A DNA stretch of 64,000 bases from Leptospira sanjuanensis (GCF_022267325.1 NZ_JAIZBG010000001.1:1492001-1556000), one strand, 5' to 3'. Shown: positions 1 to 14,939, numbered from the stretch's first letter. The notes: a model not told the origin generated them from the sequence alone. Made by a program: numbers and translations.

Positions 1-374
1 TGGGTTCGAATCTGGATTTGATCCAATGGTTGTCCCTTTTGAAATCCACGAGCGCGCACGAGATGTTCAACCGGATCTACCAAAAAATCACTCCGAAGAA
101 CATAGCCGAGTTTTTGATTCTCGACAGACAATTTCCGAGGGCGGTTCGTTTTTCTCTTCGTAAAATATTCGAAAGTTTGAAATTGCTCAGCGGAACCGAT
201 CCGGACGAATATTCCTGCGAGGCGGAAAAACGAGTGGGGGTTTTGTTGTCGGAACTCAGTTACACATCCGTGGACGAAATTTTCAGTTCGGGAATGCACG
301 AATATCTGGACAAACTTCAGCTTCAGATCAACGGGATTCACGATCGGATCGACGAACGTTATTTTCGATTTTAG
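1..374 (+). CDS. alpha-E domain protein (DUF403), 3' end only
   Basis: The reading frame is open from the first bases of the window, so this is the C-terminal part (about 123 residues) of a longer protein. The sequence resembles the end of the alpha-helical alpha-E (DUF403) domain: it has a VRFSLRKIFESL segment and ends in an aromatic-rich IDERYFRF. The same kind of ending (SIGARYFRYVEEQ) occurs in the alpha-E half of the ATP-grasp protein at 3771-6305, which supports the call. In other bacteria alpha-E proteins are encoded with circularly permuted ATP-grasp enzymes and transglutaminases, as here; this family set is proposed to make or modify peptides. The apparent TTG start at 18 is internal and not the real start. 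The next gene begins 48 bases downstream. Confidence 0.75.
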   Translation, partial: GSNLDLIQWLSLLKSTSAHEMFNRIYQKITPKNIAEFLILDRQFPRAVRFSLRKIFESLKLLSGTDPDEYSCEAEKRVGVLLSELSYTSVDEIFSSGMHEYLDKLQLQINGIHDRIDERYFRF

Positions 375-422
375 AATTCGGATTTCCGAATACGAAACAG
401 CTTTTAGGCGGAAAATTTTTTT

Positions 423-3400
423 ATGTCCATTCGAGTCGCTCTCACTCACGAAACCGTTTATCGTTACGATCGAAACGTTTCGCTTTCTCCCCACGTTATT
501 CGTCTTCGTCCGGCTCCTCATTGTAAAACGAATATCGTTTCGTATTCCCTGAAGGTGGAACCGAACAATCAATTTCTCAATTGGCAACAGGACCCTTTCG
601 GAAACTTTCAGGCTCGTTTGGTTTTTCCGGAAAAAACGGATCGTCTGAGCGTTCTCGTAGATCTTGTAGCGGATATGAAGGTCATCAATCCGTTCGACTT
701 TTTCGTGGAATCTTATGCGGAAAATTTTCCGTTTGAATATGAGGAAATTCTAAAATACGAATTGGCTCCCTATGGCGTTCCTTCCGAAAACGGAACCTTA
801 TTGAATTCTTATCTTAAGAGCTTGAAGGCGGACGGTTTTACAAAGCCGCAGCGCATCATCGATTTTATCGTGTCTCTCAATCAAAAGCTTTCGAACGACA
901 TCGGTTACGTGATTCGTATGGAACCGGGAGTGCAGACCTGCGAGGAATCACTTTCCAAAAGAACGGGATCTTGCAGGGATTCTTCGTATCTGTTAGTTCA
1001 GATTTTGCGTCATTTCGGTTTAGCGGCCCGCTTTGTTTCCGGTTATCTCATTCAATTGAAAGCGGATCAAACACCTTTGGAGGGTCCGAAAGGTCCCGAA
1101 AAGGATTTTACGGATCTGCACGCATGGGCTGAGGTTTTTCTTCCCGGTGCGGGTTGGGTGGGAATGGATCCGACTTCCGGTCTTTTGACGGGGGAAGGAC
1201 ACATACCGTTAGCCGCAACACCTGAGCCGATGAGCGCGGCGCCTATCTTCGGTTATGCGGACCCGGCCGATACGGAGTTCGAATTCAAAATGGAGGTCGA
1301 ACGGATTCAGGAAAGTCCGCGCGTTACGCTTCCGTATTCGACCGAGCGTTGGAACGATATTCTGCGAAGGGGAAAAGCGCTCGATCACAAGATCAAGGAC
1401 TTGGGCCTTTCCGTTTCGATCGGAGGGGAGCCTACCTTCATTGCCGATCTGGATCGTCAGAGTCCGGAGTGGAATCACGAAGCGCTAGGGGAAAACAAGT
1501 TCGAACTTTCAAAAAATCTAATATACAAGCTTAAGGACGAGTTTACTTCCGGTTCCTTCCTGCAATTCTCCCAAGGAAAATGGTACCCGGGGGAACCCCT
1601 GCCTCGCTGGAGCATCGGTTGTTTTTGGCGAAAGGACGGACAGGATCTTTGGAAAGATTTTTCTTTGTTGGCGGACGGTCCGGATTCTTCCGGTTCGAAA
1701 CCCAAAGACGAGAATTTCGATCCTCATAAAGCTTCGGAAACATTGGCCTGTGCGATCTGCAGAACTCTGGGAATCGATCTTTCGTATATCGTTCCGATGT
1801 ACGAGGACAATCTTTATTATCTTTGGAAAGAGGGAAATCTTCCGTTCGAGATGGAGAAAAAACTTTCCACCGCGTTCGATACGCTGGAAAGACAAAGGCT
1901 TTTGAAACTTCTGGACAAGGGTTTTCAGAAGGAAGCCGCGTTCGGTATTCCGGTATTTTATAATTATGTAAAGAAGGAATGGGAAAGTTCGGTTTGGCAT
2001 TTTCGCCGTGAAAAGTTGTTTTTGATTCCGGGGGATTCTCCCGCGGGTCTTCGAATTCCGTTTTCGGCGGTCGCGGACCGTTTTCGGGAAGTTCCGTATT
2101 TTACTTCGATCGAAAAGAAGGGCCCGCTTCCTTCTCGCAAATCGTTGGATGAGGCCGTTCAAAAGAGAGTGGATTCTCCCGGAAAAACGTTTTCCGAAAA
2201 GGATCTTCCGGTTCAATCCACGATCGTCGTGGAGGTTCGCGACGAGATTCTGCACGTCTTTCTTCCGCCCGTTCCTTCCACGGACGTTTGGGTGGATCTG
2301 ATCGCGAGTTTAGAACAAGCGGTGCTTGCTTCCGGATTTCAAGTTCGCATCGAAGGTTACGAACCGGCGATGGACGAACGAATCGGACAATTCAAGATCA
2401 CTCCCGATCCCGGAGTGATCGAAGTGAATCTTCATCCTTCGACTTCTTTTGCGGAGCTCGAAAACAAAACGAGAATTCTTTACGAGAAGGCGATCGAAAC
2501 CAAACTCAGCACGGAAAAGTTTCAGATCGACGGTAGGGCGTCCGGTACGGGCGGAGGAAATCACATCACGTTAGGCGCTCTTGTCGCCGATGAAAGTCCT
2601 TTTTTAAAACGACCCGATCTCCTCCGAAGTTTCGCGACGTATTGGCAGCATCATCCTTCCTTATCGTATCTGTTTTCCGGTCTTTTTATCGGAACTACTT
2701 CCCAATCTCCTCGTATGGACGAAGGAAGAGAGGACACGTTGTATGAATTCGAGATCGCATGCAGACAAGTCGATCATCTCGAAAGTGTTCCTCCTTGGCT
2801 CGTCGATCGTTTGTTTCGTAACCTGCTCGTGGACATCACGGGGAATACTCACAGAGCGGAGATTTCGATCGATAAACTGTATTCTCCCGCGGGATCGACG
2901 GGGCGTTTGGGTCTTGTCGAGTTTAGAGCCTTCGAGATGCCTCCTCATTACAAGATGAGCGTAGTGCAGCAGATGTTCGTATTGTCTTTGTTGGCGCGTT
3001 TTTGGGAGGAGCCTTATCGACTTCCTCCGATTCGAAGAGGAACGGAACTGCACGACAAATACCTTCTTCCGTTTTACGTTTGGGAGGATTTTAAGGACGT
3101 TCTGAAAGACCTGAAGGCTCACGGTTATCCGTTTTACGAAGAGGACTTTATTCCATTTTTTGAATTTAGATTTCCTGAATATGGTCACGTTCAAAAGGAT
3201 CGAATCCGTTTGGAACTCAGGATGGCCTTGGAGCCTTGGGACGTTCTCGGAGAGGAGGCGAATTCTTTCGGAACGTCGAGAGCTGTCGATTCCGCGCTGG
3301 AAAGAATCCAAGTAAAGGTAGAGGGTTGGACTTCGGGAAGATACGTTCTTTCCTGCAACGGTTACGAGGTTCCGCTTCGGTCCACGGGAAAAAACGGGGA

Positions 3401-3740
3401 AGCGGTCGCGGGAGTTCGTTACAAGGCCTGGTCTCCCGTTTTCACGTTGCATCCGAATCTTCCGATCACAAACCCTCTCGTGTTCGATCTTTGGGATTCA
3501 TGGAGCGGAAGGTCGATCGGAGGTTGCAGGTATTACGTTTCTCATCCCGGCGGAAGAGCGTATGATACGTTCCCGGTGAATTCTTTCGAAGCCGAAAGCA
3601 GAAGGATCAATCGGTTTATCGATCAGGGACATACGGCCGGTCCCACGGAAGCTCCGAAAAGTCTTCAACATCCGCATTCTCCCTATACCTTGGATTTGCG
3701 TCTTGCTCCGGGGCCAGGTTGGAAAAAAAAGTCTCCGTAA
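423..3740 (+). CDS. transglutaminase-like / DUF2126 putative amidoligase fusion
   Basis: 1,105 residues, the usual length for this family. Residues 1-110 resemble the bacterial transglutaminase N-terminal domain. Residues 140-260 are a transglutaminase-like core with the triad Cys184 (GSCRDSS), His233 (LHAWAEV) and Asp249 (GMDPTSG). Residues about 300-1090 match DUF2126, a domain proposed from family studies to be an amidoligase related to the glutamine-synthetase fold. It contains GRASGTGGGNH (about 705) and the acidic/arginine clusters typical of the family. No signal peptide, so cytoplasmic. It is followed after 30 bases by the ATP-grasp/alpha-E gene, forming a likely operon through 7173. 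Substrate unknown; a role in peptide or cross-link metabolism is inference from the family. Confidence 0.88.
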   Translation: MSIRVALTHETVYRYDRNVSLSPHVIRLRPAPHCKTNIVSYSLKVEPNNQFLNWQQDPFGNFQARLVFPEKTDRLSVLVDLVADMKVINPFDFFVESYAENFPFEYEEILKYELAPYGVPSENGTLLNSYLKSLKADGFTKPQRIIDFIVSLNQKLSNDIGYVIRMEPGVQTCEESLSKRTGSCRDSSYLLVQILRHFGLAARFVSGYLIQLKADQTPLEGPKGPEKDFTDLHAWAEVFLPGAGWVGMDPTSGLLTGEGHIPLAATPEPMSAAPIFGYADPADTEFEFKMEVERIQESPRVTLPYSTERWNDILRRGKALDHKIKDLGLSVSIGGEPTFIADLDRQSPEWNHEALGENKFELSKNLIYKLKDEFTSGSFLQFSQGKWYPGEPLPRWSIGCFWRKDGQDLWKDFSLLADGPDSSGSKPKDENFDPHKASETLACAICRTLGIDLSYIVPMYEDNLYYLWKEGNLPFEMEKKLSTAFDTLERQRLLKLLDKGFQKEAAFGIPVFYNYVKKEWESSVWHFRREKLFLIPGDSPAGLRIPFSAVADRFREVPYFTSIEKKGPLPSRKSLDEAVQKRVDSPGKTFSEKDLPVQSTIVVEVRDEILHVFLPPVPSTDVWVDLIASLEQAVLASGFQVRIEGYEPAMDERIGQFKITPDPGVIEVNLHPSTSFAELENKTRILYEKAIETKLSTEKFQIDGRASGTGGGNHITLGALVADESPFLKRPDLLRSFATYWQHHPSLSYLFSGLFIGTTSQSPRMDEGREDTLYEFEIACRQVDHLESVPPWLVDRLFRNLLVDITGNTHRAEISIDKLYSPAGSTGRLGLVEFRAFEMPPHYKMSVVQQMFVLSLLARFWEEPYRLPPIRRGTELHDKYLLPFYVWEDFKDVLKDLKAHGYPFYEEDFIPFFEFRFPEYGHVQKDRIRLELRMALEPWDVLGEEANSFGTSRAVDSALERIQVKVEGWTSGRYVLSCNGYEVPLRSTGKNGEAVAGVRYKAWSPVFTLHPNLPITNPLVFDLWDSWSGRSIGGCRYYVSHPGGRAYDTFPVNSFEAESRRINRFIDQGHTAGPTEAPKSLQHPHSPYTLDLRLAPGPGWKKKSP

Positions 3741-3770
3741 AGAATCGCCAAAATGTACGGACATTGAATC

Positions 3771-6305
3771 ATGGTTCAGAATTTTATGGTCAACCCATCC
3801 AACGCCAGATTGAACTTGCGGGAAGGATACAACCCGATTCCGTCCGTTTACGACGAACTCTATGACGAGGAGGGAAAGCTCAGATCCAAATACGAATTCC
3901 TGATCAATTCCCTCGAATCGTTAAGCGAAGAGGATCTCAATCGGAGAAAAAGGGATTCCCTGAGAATTCTTCAGGAAAACGGTGTGACATACAACGTATA
4001 CGAGGAACCCGGAGCCGTGGAAAGGCTTTGGTCCTTGGACCTGTTCCCCGTTTTGATGGAAAGCAAGGAATGGGAAGAAGTCGAACGGGGACTCGTTCAA
4101 AGAGCGGAACTCCTCGACGCGTTGTTCAAGGACGTATACGGTCCGAGAAAACTTTTATACGATAAAAAAATTCCTCCGGAAATTCTTTTCAGCTCCCCCG
4201 ATTTTTTAAGACAATGCAACGGCTTCGGCCATTCTACAACGAACGAACTTTGTTTTATGGCTTCCGATCTTGCGAGACAAGAGAACGGAAGTTTTGTGGT
4301 GATCGGAGATCGCATCCAAGCTCCGAGCGGTTCGGGTTATTCTCTGGAGAATCGAATCGTTCTTTCGAGAATTTTTCCTTCGATTTACAGGGATTCGCAA
4401 GTGCATCGCGTTGCGTTGTATTTCCGTTCTTTACGGAAGGCGCTTCAATCCCAATCCAAGACGCAGGAACGCGAACCGGTCATCGTTCTTTTGACGCCGG
4501 GTGCGGGAAACGAAACCTACTTCGAACACGCGTATCTCGCTGGTTATTTGGGTTTTACTCTTGCGCAGGCGGAGGACTTAACCGTTCGAAACAATTTCGT
4601 CTTTATCAAAACCGTCGAAGGTCTTCAGCAGGTGGACGTGATCTTTCGTCGCGTCGTCGATTCGTATATGGACCCGCTCGAACTCAAAGGCGATTCTCTT
4701 TTGGGTGTACCAGGAATTTTGAATGTGATTCGGGAGGGAAACGTTCGCGTCGCGAATCCGATCGGGTCGGGCTTTTTGGAAAACCGGGCGATCCATCCGT
4801 TCTTATCCTCTCTCTGCAAATATTATCTTTCCGAAGATCTGATTTTACCGAACGTGCGGACTTTGTGGATGGGAAATCCCGAATCCATGAAAGAAGTTTT
4901 TGACCGTCCGGAACGATTCGTATTCAAACGTGCGATGCGCGATCCTCTCGAACCGGGAGTTTTTCTTTCTTCCCTTCCGAAACCGGAAATCGAAGAGATG
5001 CGTAAGAAAGCTTTGTTGCATCCGGAACGTTATGTGGCACAGGAAATCGTGAGCAGCTCGACTTGCCCGGTTCTCTCGGGAGATAAACTGATTCAAGGTC
5101 GTTCGGTGTTTCGCGCGTTTACGACACTTTCCGAAAACGGTTATATGACGATGCCGGGCGGTCTCGTCCGTGTTACGGAGAATGTCGAAGATTTGATTGT
5201 GACCAATCAAACCGGCGCCGTATCCAAAGATCTTTGGGTTTTAGCCTCGGAGGAAAAAAAGGACGTTACGCTTCTTCCCGGCAAAACCGAAAGAATGCAG
5301 ATCAAACGTTCGGGTGCGAGTATTCCGAGTCGGGTCGCGGACAATATGTTCTGGATGGGACGTTATGCGGAACGTTCGGAAAACCAAGCGCGATTGTTAC
5401 GCGAAGTCATCTTGAAGATGATTCACATGGAAGAATCCTACGAAAAGGATCACGTTCAGCTTTTGCTGCAAACGGTGACGCACGTAACCGCGACGTATCC
5501 GGGATTTTTGCAGCTTAATCTGGACGATCCGTTGCAAGGCGCCAAAGAACAGATGTTCGCACAGGTATTTTCTCCGCAAGTGACGGGAGGAATTCAGTCC
5601 GATCTGAATTCGTTCGTCAGGTCATCCAAATCCGTAAGAGACCGGCTTTCGGAGGATATGCGCTATATTCTTTCCATGATCGAAACCGAAGGCGCGGAAA
5701 AGGCGGTCTCGTACGATGAAATATTAGAATATTTGATTCTTCTTATAACGAGACTCGCTTCGCTTTCCGGTTTGGGAATCGAGAGCATGTCGCGCGAAAC
5801 CGGCTGGTATTTTATGAACATGGGAAAACGGATCGAGCGTGCTTCGTATACGATTCGCCTCGTGACTTCCGTTCTGAATCTTTCCACGCTCTACAACAAA
5901 AGTATGTTCGAGGCTCTCTTGAACATCAACGACATCAAGATCACGTATCGTAGAAGATACAGATACAGGATCGAAGCCGAGTCCGTTCTGGACATTCTTC
6001 TGTTCGACGAAACGAACCCTAGATCGCTCGCATATCAACTCCGTAAAATCGGGGAATATGTTTCCTATCTTCCTCACTCCGAAAAGGAAGAGGCGACCGC
6101 GGAAGAACGAATCGTATCCGAGGTGAGAAACCGTTTTATTCAGGAAGACGCAAAACGGCTTTTCGAATACGTGAATCCTTCCTTAAGCATAATACGTTGG
6201 CTCAACGACATCAACTATCAGATCGCCTCATTGTCCGAATCGATCGGAGCCAGATATTTCCGATACGTGGAAGAGCAGATCCAACTCGGAGATTACAATG
6301 GCTGA
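3771..6305 (+). CDS. circularly permuted ATP-grasp / alpha-E (DUF403) fusion protein
   Basis: 844 residues. Residues about 60-500 match the circularly permuted ATP-grasp type 2 family (formerly DUF404/DUF407): NGFGHSTTNELCFMA, LTPGAGNETYFEHAYLA and a lysine-bearing RFVFKRAM segment characteristic of ATP-grasp strands. From about residue 515 the alpha-E domain begins with the signature DNMFWMGRYAERSEN and runs to SIGARYFRYVEE near the end. In many bacteria these two domains are separate genes; here they are fused, and a second alpha-E protein lies at the left edge. The stop overlaps the next start by 8 bases, so the transglutaminase at 6298 is probably translationally coupled. Predicted cytoplasmic ATP-dependent peptide-bond-forming enzyme; substrate unknown. 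Confidence 0.88.
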   Translation: MVQNFMVNPSNARLNLREGYNPIPSVYDELYDEEGKLRSKYEFLINSLESLSEEDLNRRKRDSLRILQENGVTYNVYEEPGAVERLWSLDLFPVLMESKEWEEVERGLVQRAELLDALFKDVYGPRKLLYDKKIPPEILFSSPDFLRQCNGFGHSTTNELCFMASDLARQENGSFVVIGDRIQAPSGSGYSLENRIVLSRIFPSIYRDSQVHRVALYFRSLRKALQSQSKTQEREPVIVLLTPGAGNETYFEHAYLAGYLGFTLAQAEDLTVRNNFVFIKTVEGLQQVDVIFRRVVDSYMDPLELKGDSLLGVPGILNVIREGNVRVANPIGSGFLENRAIHPFLSSLCKYYLSEDLILPNVRTLWMGNPESMKEVFDRPERFVFKRAMRDPLEPGVFLSSLPKPEIEEMRKKALLHPERYVAQEIVSSSTCPVLSGDKLIQGRSVFRAFTTLSENGYMTMPGGLVRVTENVEDLIVTNQTGAVSKDLWVLASEEKKDVTLLPGKTERMQIKRSGASIPSRVADNMFWMGRYAERSENQARLLREVILKMIHMEESYEKDHVQLLLQTVTHVTATYPGFLQLNLDDPLQGAKEQMFAQVFSPQVTGGIQSDLNSFVRSSKSVRDRLSEDMRYILSMIETEGAEKAVSYDEILEYLILLITRLASLSGLGIESMSRETGWYFMNMGKRIERASYTIRLVTSVLNLSTLYNKSMFEALLNINDIKITYRRRYRYRIEAESVLDILLFDETNPRSLAYQLRKIGEYVSYLPHSEKEEATAEERIVSEVRNRFIQEDAKRLFEYVNPSLSIIRWLNDINYQIASLSESIGARYFRYVEEQIQLGDYNG

Positions 6306-7173
6306 ATATACCGTAAAACACGTTACGCGATACAGCTATCAGGAAGAGGTTTCGCACTGTCATAATCTAGCGCATATGTGTCCGGTGACCAATCGACATC
6401 AGGATTGCAGCGATCTCAAGTTGAGAGTTCAACCCGGACCTTCCGTATCGGGTTATCGAAAGGACTACTTCGGGAATCTGGTATATACGTTTTCCGTCGA
6501 GGACTCTCATACTTCCTTGGAAATCGTGTCCGAAAGTCGCGTTACGACGCATCCCGTCGATTACGGGGATTTGACTCATTCTCCCAAGGTTTCCGAAATT
6601 CCGGTTCTGCTGAAGTCTTCCCATTTCAGGGAGGATTTGGAGGCATTGGAATACGTTGCGGATTCTTCGTTTATCAGCAAACATCCGATGTTCGCCGAGT
6701 TTGCCCGAGGTATGATGGATTCCGATAAGCCGCTTTTACAGGCGGTGATGGATTATACATTCAAGTTTTATAAAACGTTCGAGTTTAAGTCGGGCGCTAC
6801 CACGATCCACACTCCGCCCGCTCAGGTTTTAAAAATCAAGAAGGGAGTTTGTCAGGACTTCACGCATTTATCGATCGCCGCTTTACGAAGCATCGGAATT
6901 CCTTGCAGATACGTTTCGGGTTATATCGAAACCTTTCCTCCTCCCGGACAAAAGAAATTGCAGGGAAGCGACGCTTCGCACGCCTGGTTCTCGGTGTATT
7001 CTCCGGGAATCGGTTGGGTGGACTACGATCCGACGAACGGAAAAATGTTAAGCGAAGAGTATATATTCACATCCGTCGGCCGTGACTTTGCGGACGTTTC
7101 TCCTTTGAAGGGAATTTTATTCGGAGGCGGAAAACACAAACTCAAAGTAGAAGTCGACGTGATTCGCGGGTAA
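6298..7173 (+). CDS. transglutaminase family protein
   Basis: 291 residues, normal for the stand-alone bacterial transglutaminase-like family paired with ATP-grasp/alpha-E genes. It starts with the typical YTVKHVTRYSYQEEVSHCHN segment of the N-terminal beta domain. The catalytic triad is Cys185 (KGVCQDFTH), His228 (ASHAWFS) and Asp244 (DYDPTNG). No export signal, so cytoplasmic. It is the last gene of the cluster starting left of the window and overlaps its upstream neighbour by 8 bases. The second transglutaminase core, in the DUF2126 fusion upstream, shares the same triad spacing but is otherwise divergent. Confidence 0.9.
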   Translation: MAEYTVKHVTRYSYQEEVSHCHNLAHMCPVTNRHQDCSDLKLRVQPGPSVSGYRKDYFGNLVYTFSVEDSHTSLEIVSESRVTTHPVDYGDLTHSPKVSEIPVLLKSSHFREDLEALEYVADSSFISKHPMFAEFARGMMDSDKPLLQAVMDYTFKFYKTFEFKSGATTIHTPPAQVLKIKKGVCQDFTHLSIAALRSIGIPCRYVSGYIETFPPPGQKKLQGSDASHAWFSVYSPGIGWVDYDPTNGKMLSEEYIFTSVGRDFADVSPLKGILFGGGKHKLKVEVDVIRG

Positions 7174-7307
7174 ACGTCGCGCTTTCCTTTGTCGGACCGT
7201 TCGAAGTTCCAAGGGAAGAATGTTCTAATTTTTCCGATTTTTTTCACTTGCTTCCCGGTCCGGAATCTTTTCAGTGTCGTCTTAAAAAAACATTAGGACG
7301 AATCGAT

Positions 7308-7718
7308 ATGAATCCAATTCTTAAGAATATTCTCGCGTTTGTCGCGGGAGCGATCGTCGGGAGCGTCGTCAACATGGGAATCATCACCGTCAGCGGTTCG
7401 ATCATTCCACCTCCAACCGGTGCCGACGTCACAACGACGGAAGGTTTGAAAGCGTCGATTCATCTGTTCGAGCCGAAACATTTTCTCATGCCGTTTTTAG
7501 CGCACGCATTGGGAACGTTCGCCGGAGCGGCCGTTGCCGGCATCGCCGCAGCGAATCACAAACTGCTTTTTGCACTGAGCATCGGAATTCTTTTTTTAGC
7601 GGCGGGAATCGCAAGCGTATTTATGATTCCTTCGCCTATATGGTTCATCGTATTAGATATAGCGGGGGCGTATCTTCCGTTCGCTTTTTTGGCGGGAAAA
7701 TTGGTCGCTAAGGATTGA
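7308..7718 (+). CDS. small four-helix membrane protein, unknown function
   Basis: 136 residues from the ATG at 7308, which has AGGACG 8-13 bases upstream; a longer reading from a TTG at 7248 adds only charged, non-conserved-looking residues. The protein is almost entirely hydrophobic, with membrane segments at about 6-28, 60-80, 85-105 and 110-130, several rich in Gly and Ala (FVAGAIVGSVVNMG; GTFAGAAVAGIAAAN). No catalytic motif is visible. It stands alone, 134 bases after the transglutaminase gene and convergent with the GNAT gene. Function not recognised; an inner-membrane protein is all that can be said. Confidence 0.7.
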   Translation: MNPILKNILAFVAGAIVGSVVNMGIITVSGSIIPPPTGADVTTTEGLKASIHLFEPKHFLMPFLAHALGTFAGAAVAGIAAANHKLLFALSIGILFLAAGIASVFMIPSPIWFIVLDIAGAYLPFAFLAGKLVAKD

Positions 7719-7751
7719 AGGAAAAGTAGGGAAGTAGAATATTCTAAATTT

Positions 7752-8249
7752 CTAAACTAATTTGCGAAAGCGAACATAAAAGGGGTCGTAGCCCATGGCT
7801 TTCCAAAAGGAAACCGCGTTTTCGTTTTCCGCGATGGCCCTAAGTTCCACGCTTTTGAAATTCTGATCCTTGGCCCAGGATTCGCAGGCGAGAACGAGCG
7901 GTTTCATATAACCCGATTTTTGTTTTCCCCGTTTCGTGACCGCGAGATCGATAAAAAGGGTTTTATCCTCATCCAAATACGGTTTGTCTTCCGTTCTCGC
8001 GATCAGAAGCGATACGAGTTCGGAGCCTAAAAAACCTCCGAGCAACAAAACCTTGCCCGTGCCTCTCAATTTTAAATATACGTCGATCATCTTCGTTCCG
8101 GCCCGGGGGCGGATCTTGAAAACTCCGTCGAGTTTCATAGAGTTGACGAGACGAAAGAATTGATTTACGAGTTCGATCGCGCTTTCCCTATGTTCGGGAA
8201 GAAGATTCGCGATTTGAAACGGTTCCGTCTTCGTTTTGGATTTCGGCAT
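7752..8249 (-). CDS. GNAT-family N-acetyltransferase
   Basis: 165 residues, ordinary for a single GNAT domain. The C-terminal half shows the acetyl-CoA fold pattern: LLLGGFLGSELVSLLIA, FIDLAVTKRGKQKSGYMKPLV (strand 4 and the pyrophosphate loop region), AKDQNFKSVELRAIAENENAVSFWKAMGYDP (helix 4 to strand 7, with the common NENAVSFWKAMGY ending). The N-terminus is charged and has no signal. Substrate cannot be inferred. It lies at the 3' end of a minus-strand run glyS - small ORF - GNAT and ends facing the membrane-protein gene at 7718. Confidence 0.8.
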   Translation of the reverse strand: MPKSKTKTEPFQIANLLPEHRESAIELVNQFFRLVNSMKLDGVFKIRPRAGTKMIDVYLKLRGTGKVLLLGGFLGSELVSLLIARTEDKPYLDEDKTLFIDLAVTKRGKQKSGYMKPLVLACESWAKDQNFKSVELRAIAENENAVSFWKAMGYDPFYVRFRKLV

Positions 8250-8332
8250 GATATTTGAAAGGGCGTTGTCCGATCTGAGTAGAACGATTTTTGTAAAAAT
8301 CTACGAAGTTCGTAGATTTGCATCCAATTTTT

Positions 8333-8605
8333 TTAAGAACGGTTTTCGTTGCTAAAGTGAACTACTTCTTCTCTTCCGTCTCCCGCTCCCGTCGCTCTAT
8401 AAAAATCCACGGCTTCCTTTGTGAACGGAATCGCACCCGCCAAAACAAGAATGTGGAAGAATGTTACAAGAACGAAAATCAGGGGGAGAAGTTTCGCCGC
8501 GACGAGTTTTGCTTTTGAAGAATCGAATTGCGTAGGTAACTTTTGCGAAATTTTTCCTCTACCGGACAATTTCTCTTTCGTAAAGTGGAATTCCAGCCCG
8601 CACAA
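8333..8605 (-). CDS. possible small single-pass membrane protein
   Basis: An open frame of up to 90 residues with one clear hydrophobic helix (LLPLIFVLVTFFHILVLAGAI, shown in part) flanked by basic and acidic residues. The longest version starts at a TTG that lies inside a perfect inverted repeat, so a later start (for example the TTG giving MSGRGKISQ) is more likely. It lies between glyS and the GNAT gene on the same strand, which fits an operon. Reality as a gene is uncertain: it is short, lacks an ATG start and matches no family I know. Confidence 0.35.
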   Translation of the reverse strand: MCGLEFHFTKEKLSGRGKISQKLPTQFDSSKAKLVAAKLLPLIFVLVTFFHILVLAGAIPFTKEAVDFYRATGAGDGREEVVHFSNENRS

Positions 8606-8630
8606 CGTTGTCGTAACGACGACAACGTTG
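8603..8630. repeat. 11-bp perfect inverted repeat after glyS
   Basis: CAACGTTGTCG at 8603-8613 and its exact reverse complement at 8620-8630, separated by six bases. It sits 15 bases after the glyS stop in the direction of glyS transcription. No T-run follows, so it is at best a weak or factor-assisted terminator or an mRNA-stability hairpin. Confidence 0.6.
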
Positions 8631-8644
8631 CTGCGTGTCCCGTC

Positions 8645-10039
<1,395 letters not shown>

Positions 10040-10149
10040 GAGTCCAGAATTCTGTTCAGGACTTCCGAATAAAGTATTTTAATTCTCGACTTGAAAGGAT
10101 TTCTTGTTTGCCTAAGCCCCGGATTCGGGTCCAATGGTTGATAGAAATC

Positions 10150-14505
<4,356 letters not shown>

Positions 14506-14513
14506 GACCCAAA

Positions 14514-14549
14514 CGTTCGTGTTTGTCGTAGTTCCGACAAACACGAACG
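14514..14549. terminator. 15-bp perfect hairpin after the kinase gene
   Basis: CGTTCGTGTTTGTCG at 14514-14528 is followed after a six-base loop (TAGTTC) by its exact reverse complement at 14535-14549. It begins 8 bases after the kinase stop. There is no T-run on either side, so it is a candidate terminator or mRNA 3'-end hairpin rather than a classic intrinsic terminator. Confidence 0.55.
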
Positions 14550-14550
14550 C

Positions 14551-14767
14551 GAGAATTCTACTTTACAAAAGTTGAATTCTCTGTTAGAGAAAAATTCTCC
14601 GAAGTTTTCCCGCGGACCCGCCACCTCCACCCTAACTCGGGCGGGGGCGGATCTTGAAATTTTCGTCGGAACTCCGACGAAAACGGGCCGAAGGCTCTGT
14701 TTTCCGACTTCGGTGGAAGCCGCTCAAAAAAAACTCAATCTTGGCTCTCTACGGGTCGCAAGATAAT
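14551..14767. other. gene-free hairpin-rich spacer
   Basis: No credible gene. It contains an imperfect inverted repeat at 14551-14580 (AGAATTC ... GAATTCT with ACTTT/AAAGT inside), a GC-rich CCCGCC ... GGGCGGG pair near 14610-14648, and a perfect 10-bp hairpin TTTTCGTCGG at 14660-14669 with its complement at 14674-14683 around the loop AACT. Together with the hairpin at 14514 and the direct repeat that follows, it forms a run of palindromes of unknown role. Confidence 0.6.
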
Positions 14768-14831
14768 AAATTCCACTAACTCGCTTCCTAAACGCCGATC
14801 CATAGAAAGGCGTTTGCTGAGTTGGGCGCTC
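14768..14831. repeat. 64-bp direct repeat, copy 1
   Basis: Begins AAATTCCACTAACTCGCTTC and ends at GGGCGCTC. It matches 14875-14938 at 62 of 64 bases by eye, with a 107-base period. It contains an inner inverted repeat AACGCC ... GGCGTT around GATCCATAGAAA. Between the two copies lies a CTCAGC-TTC-GCTGAG hairpin. Confidence 0.85.
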
Positions 14832-14874
14832 TATTTCTCAGCTTCGCTGAGAGTTGAATTTCGACGCGCCGCTG

Positions 14875-14938
14875 AAATTCCACTAACTCGCTTCCTAAAC
14901 GCCGATTCATAGAAAGGCGTTTGCTGAGTTTGGCGCTC
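14875..14938. repeat. 64-bp direct repeat, copy 2
   Basis: Second copy of the repeat at 14768-14831, differing at two positions (GATTCAT for GATCCAT, and GAGTTTGG for GAGTTGGG). It ends two bases before the stop of the minus-strand lipoprotein gene at 14940, so it would be the 3' untranslated sequence of that gene. Confidence 0.85.
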
Positions 14939-14939
14939 G

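Noticed and set aside
1518..2255. 245-codon minus-strand frame inside the DUF2126 gene
   Set aside because: Opposite a well-supported gene; composition (many Arg, Lys, Phe) is typical of an antisense shadow in this genome.
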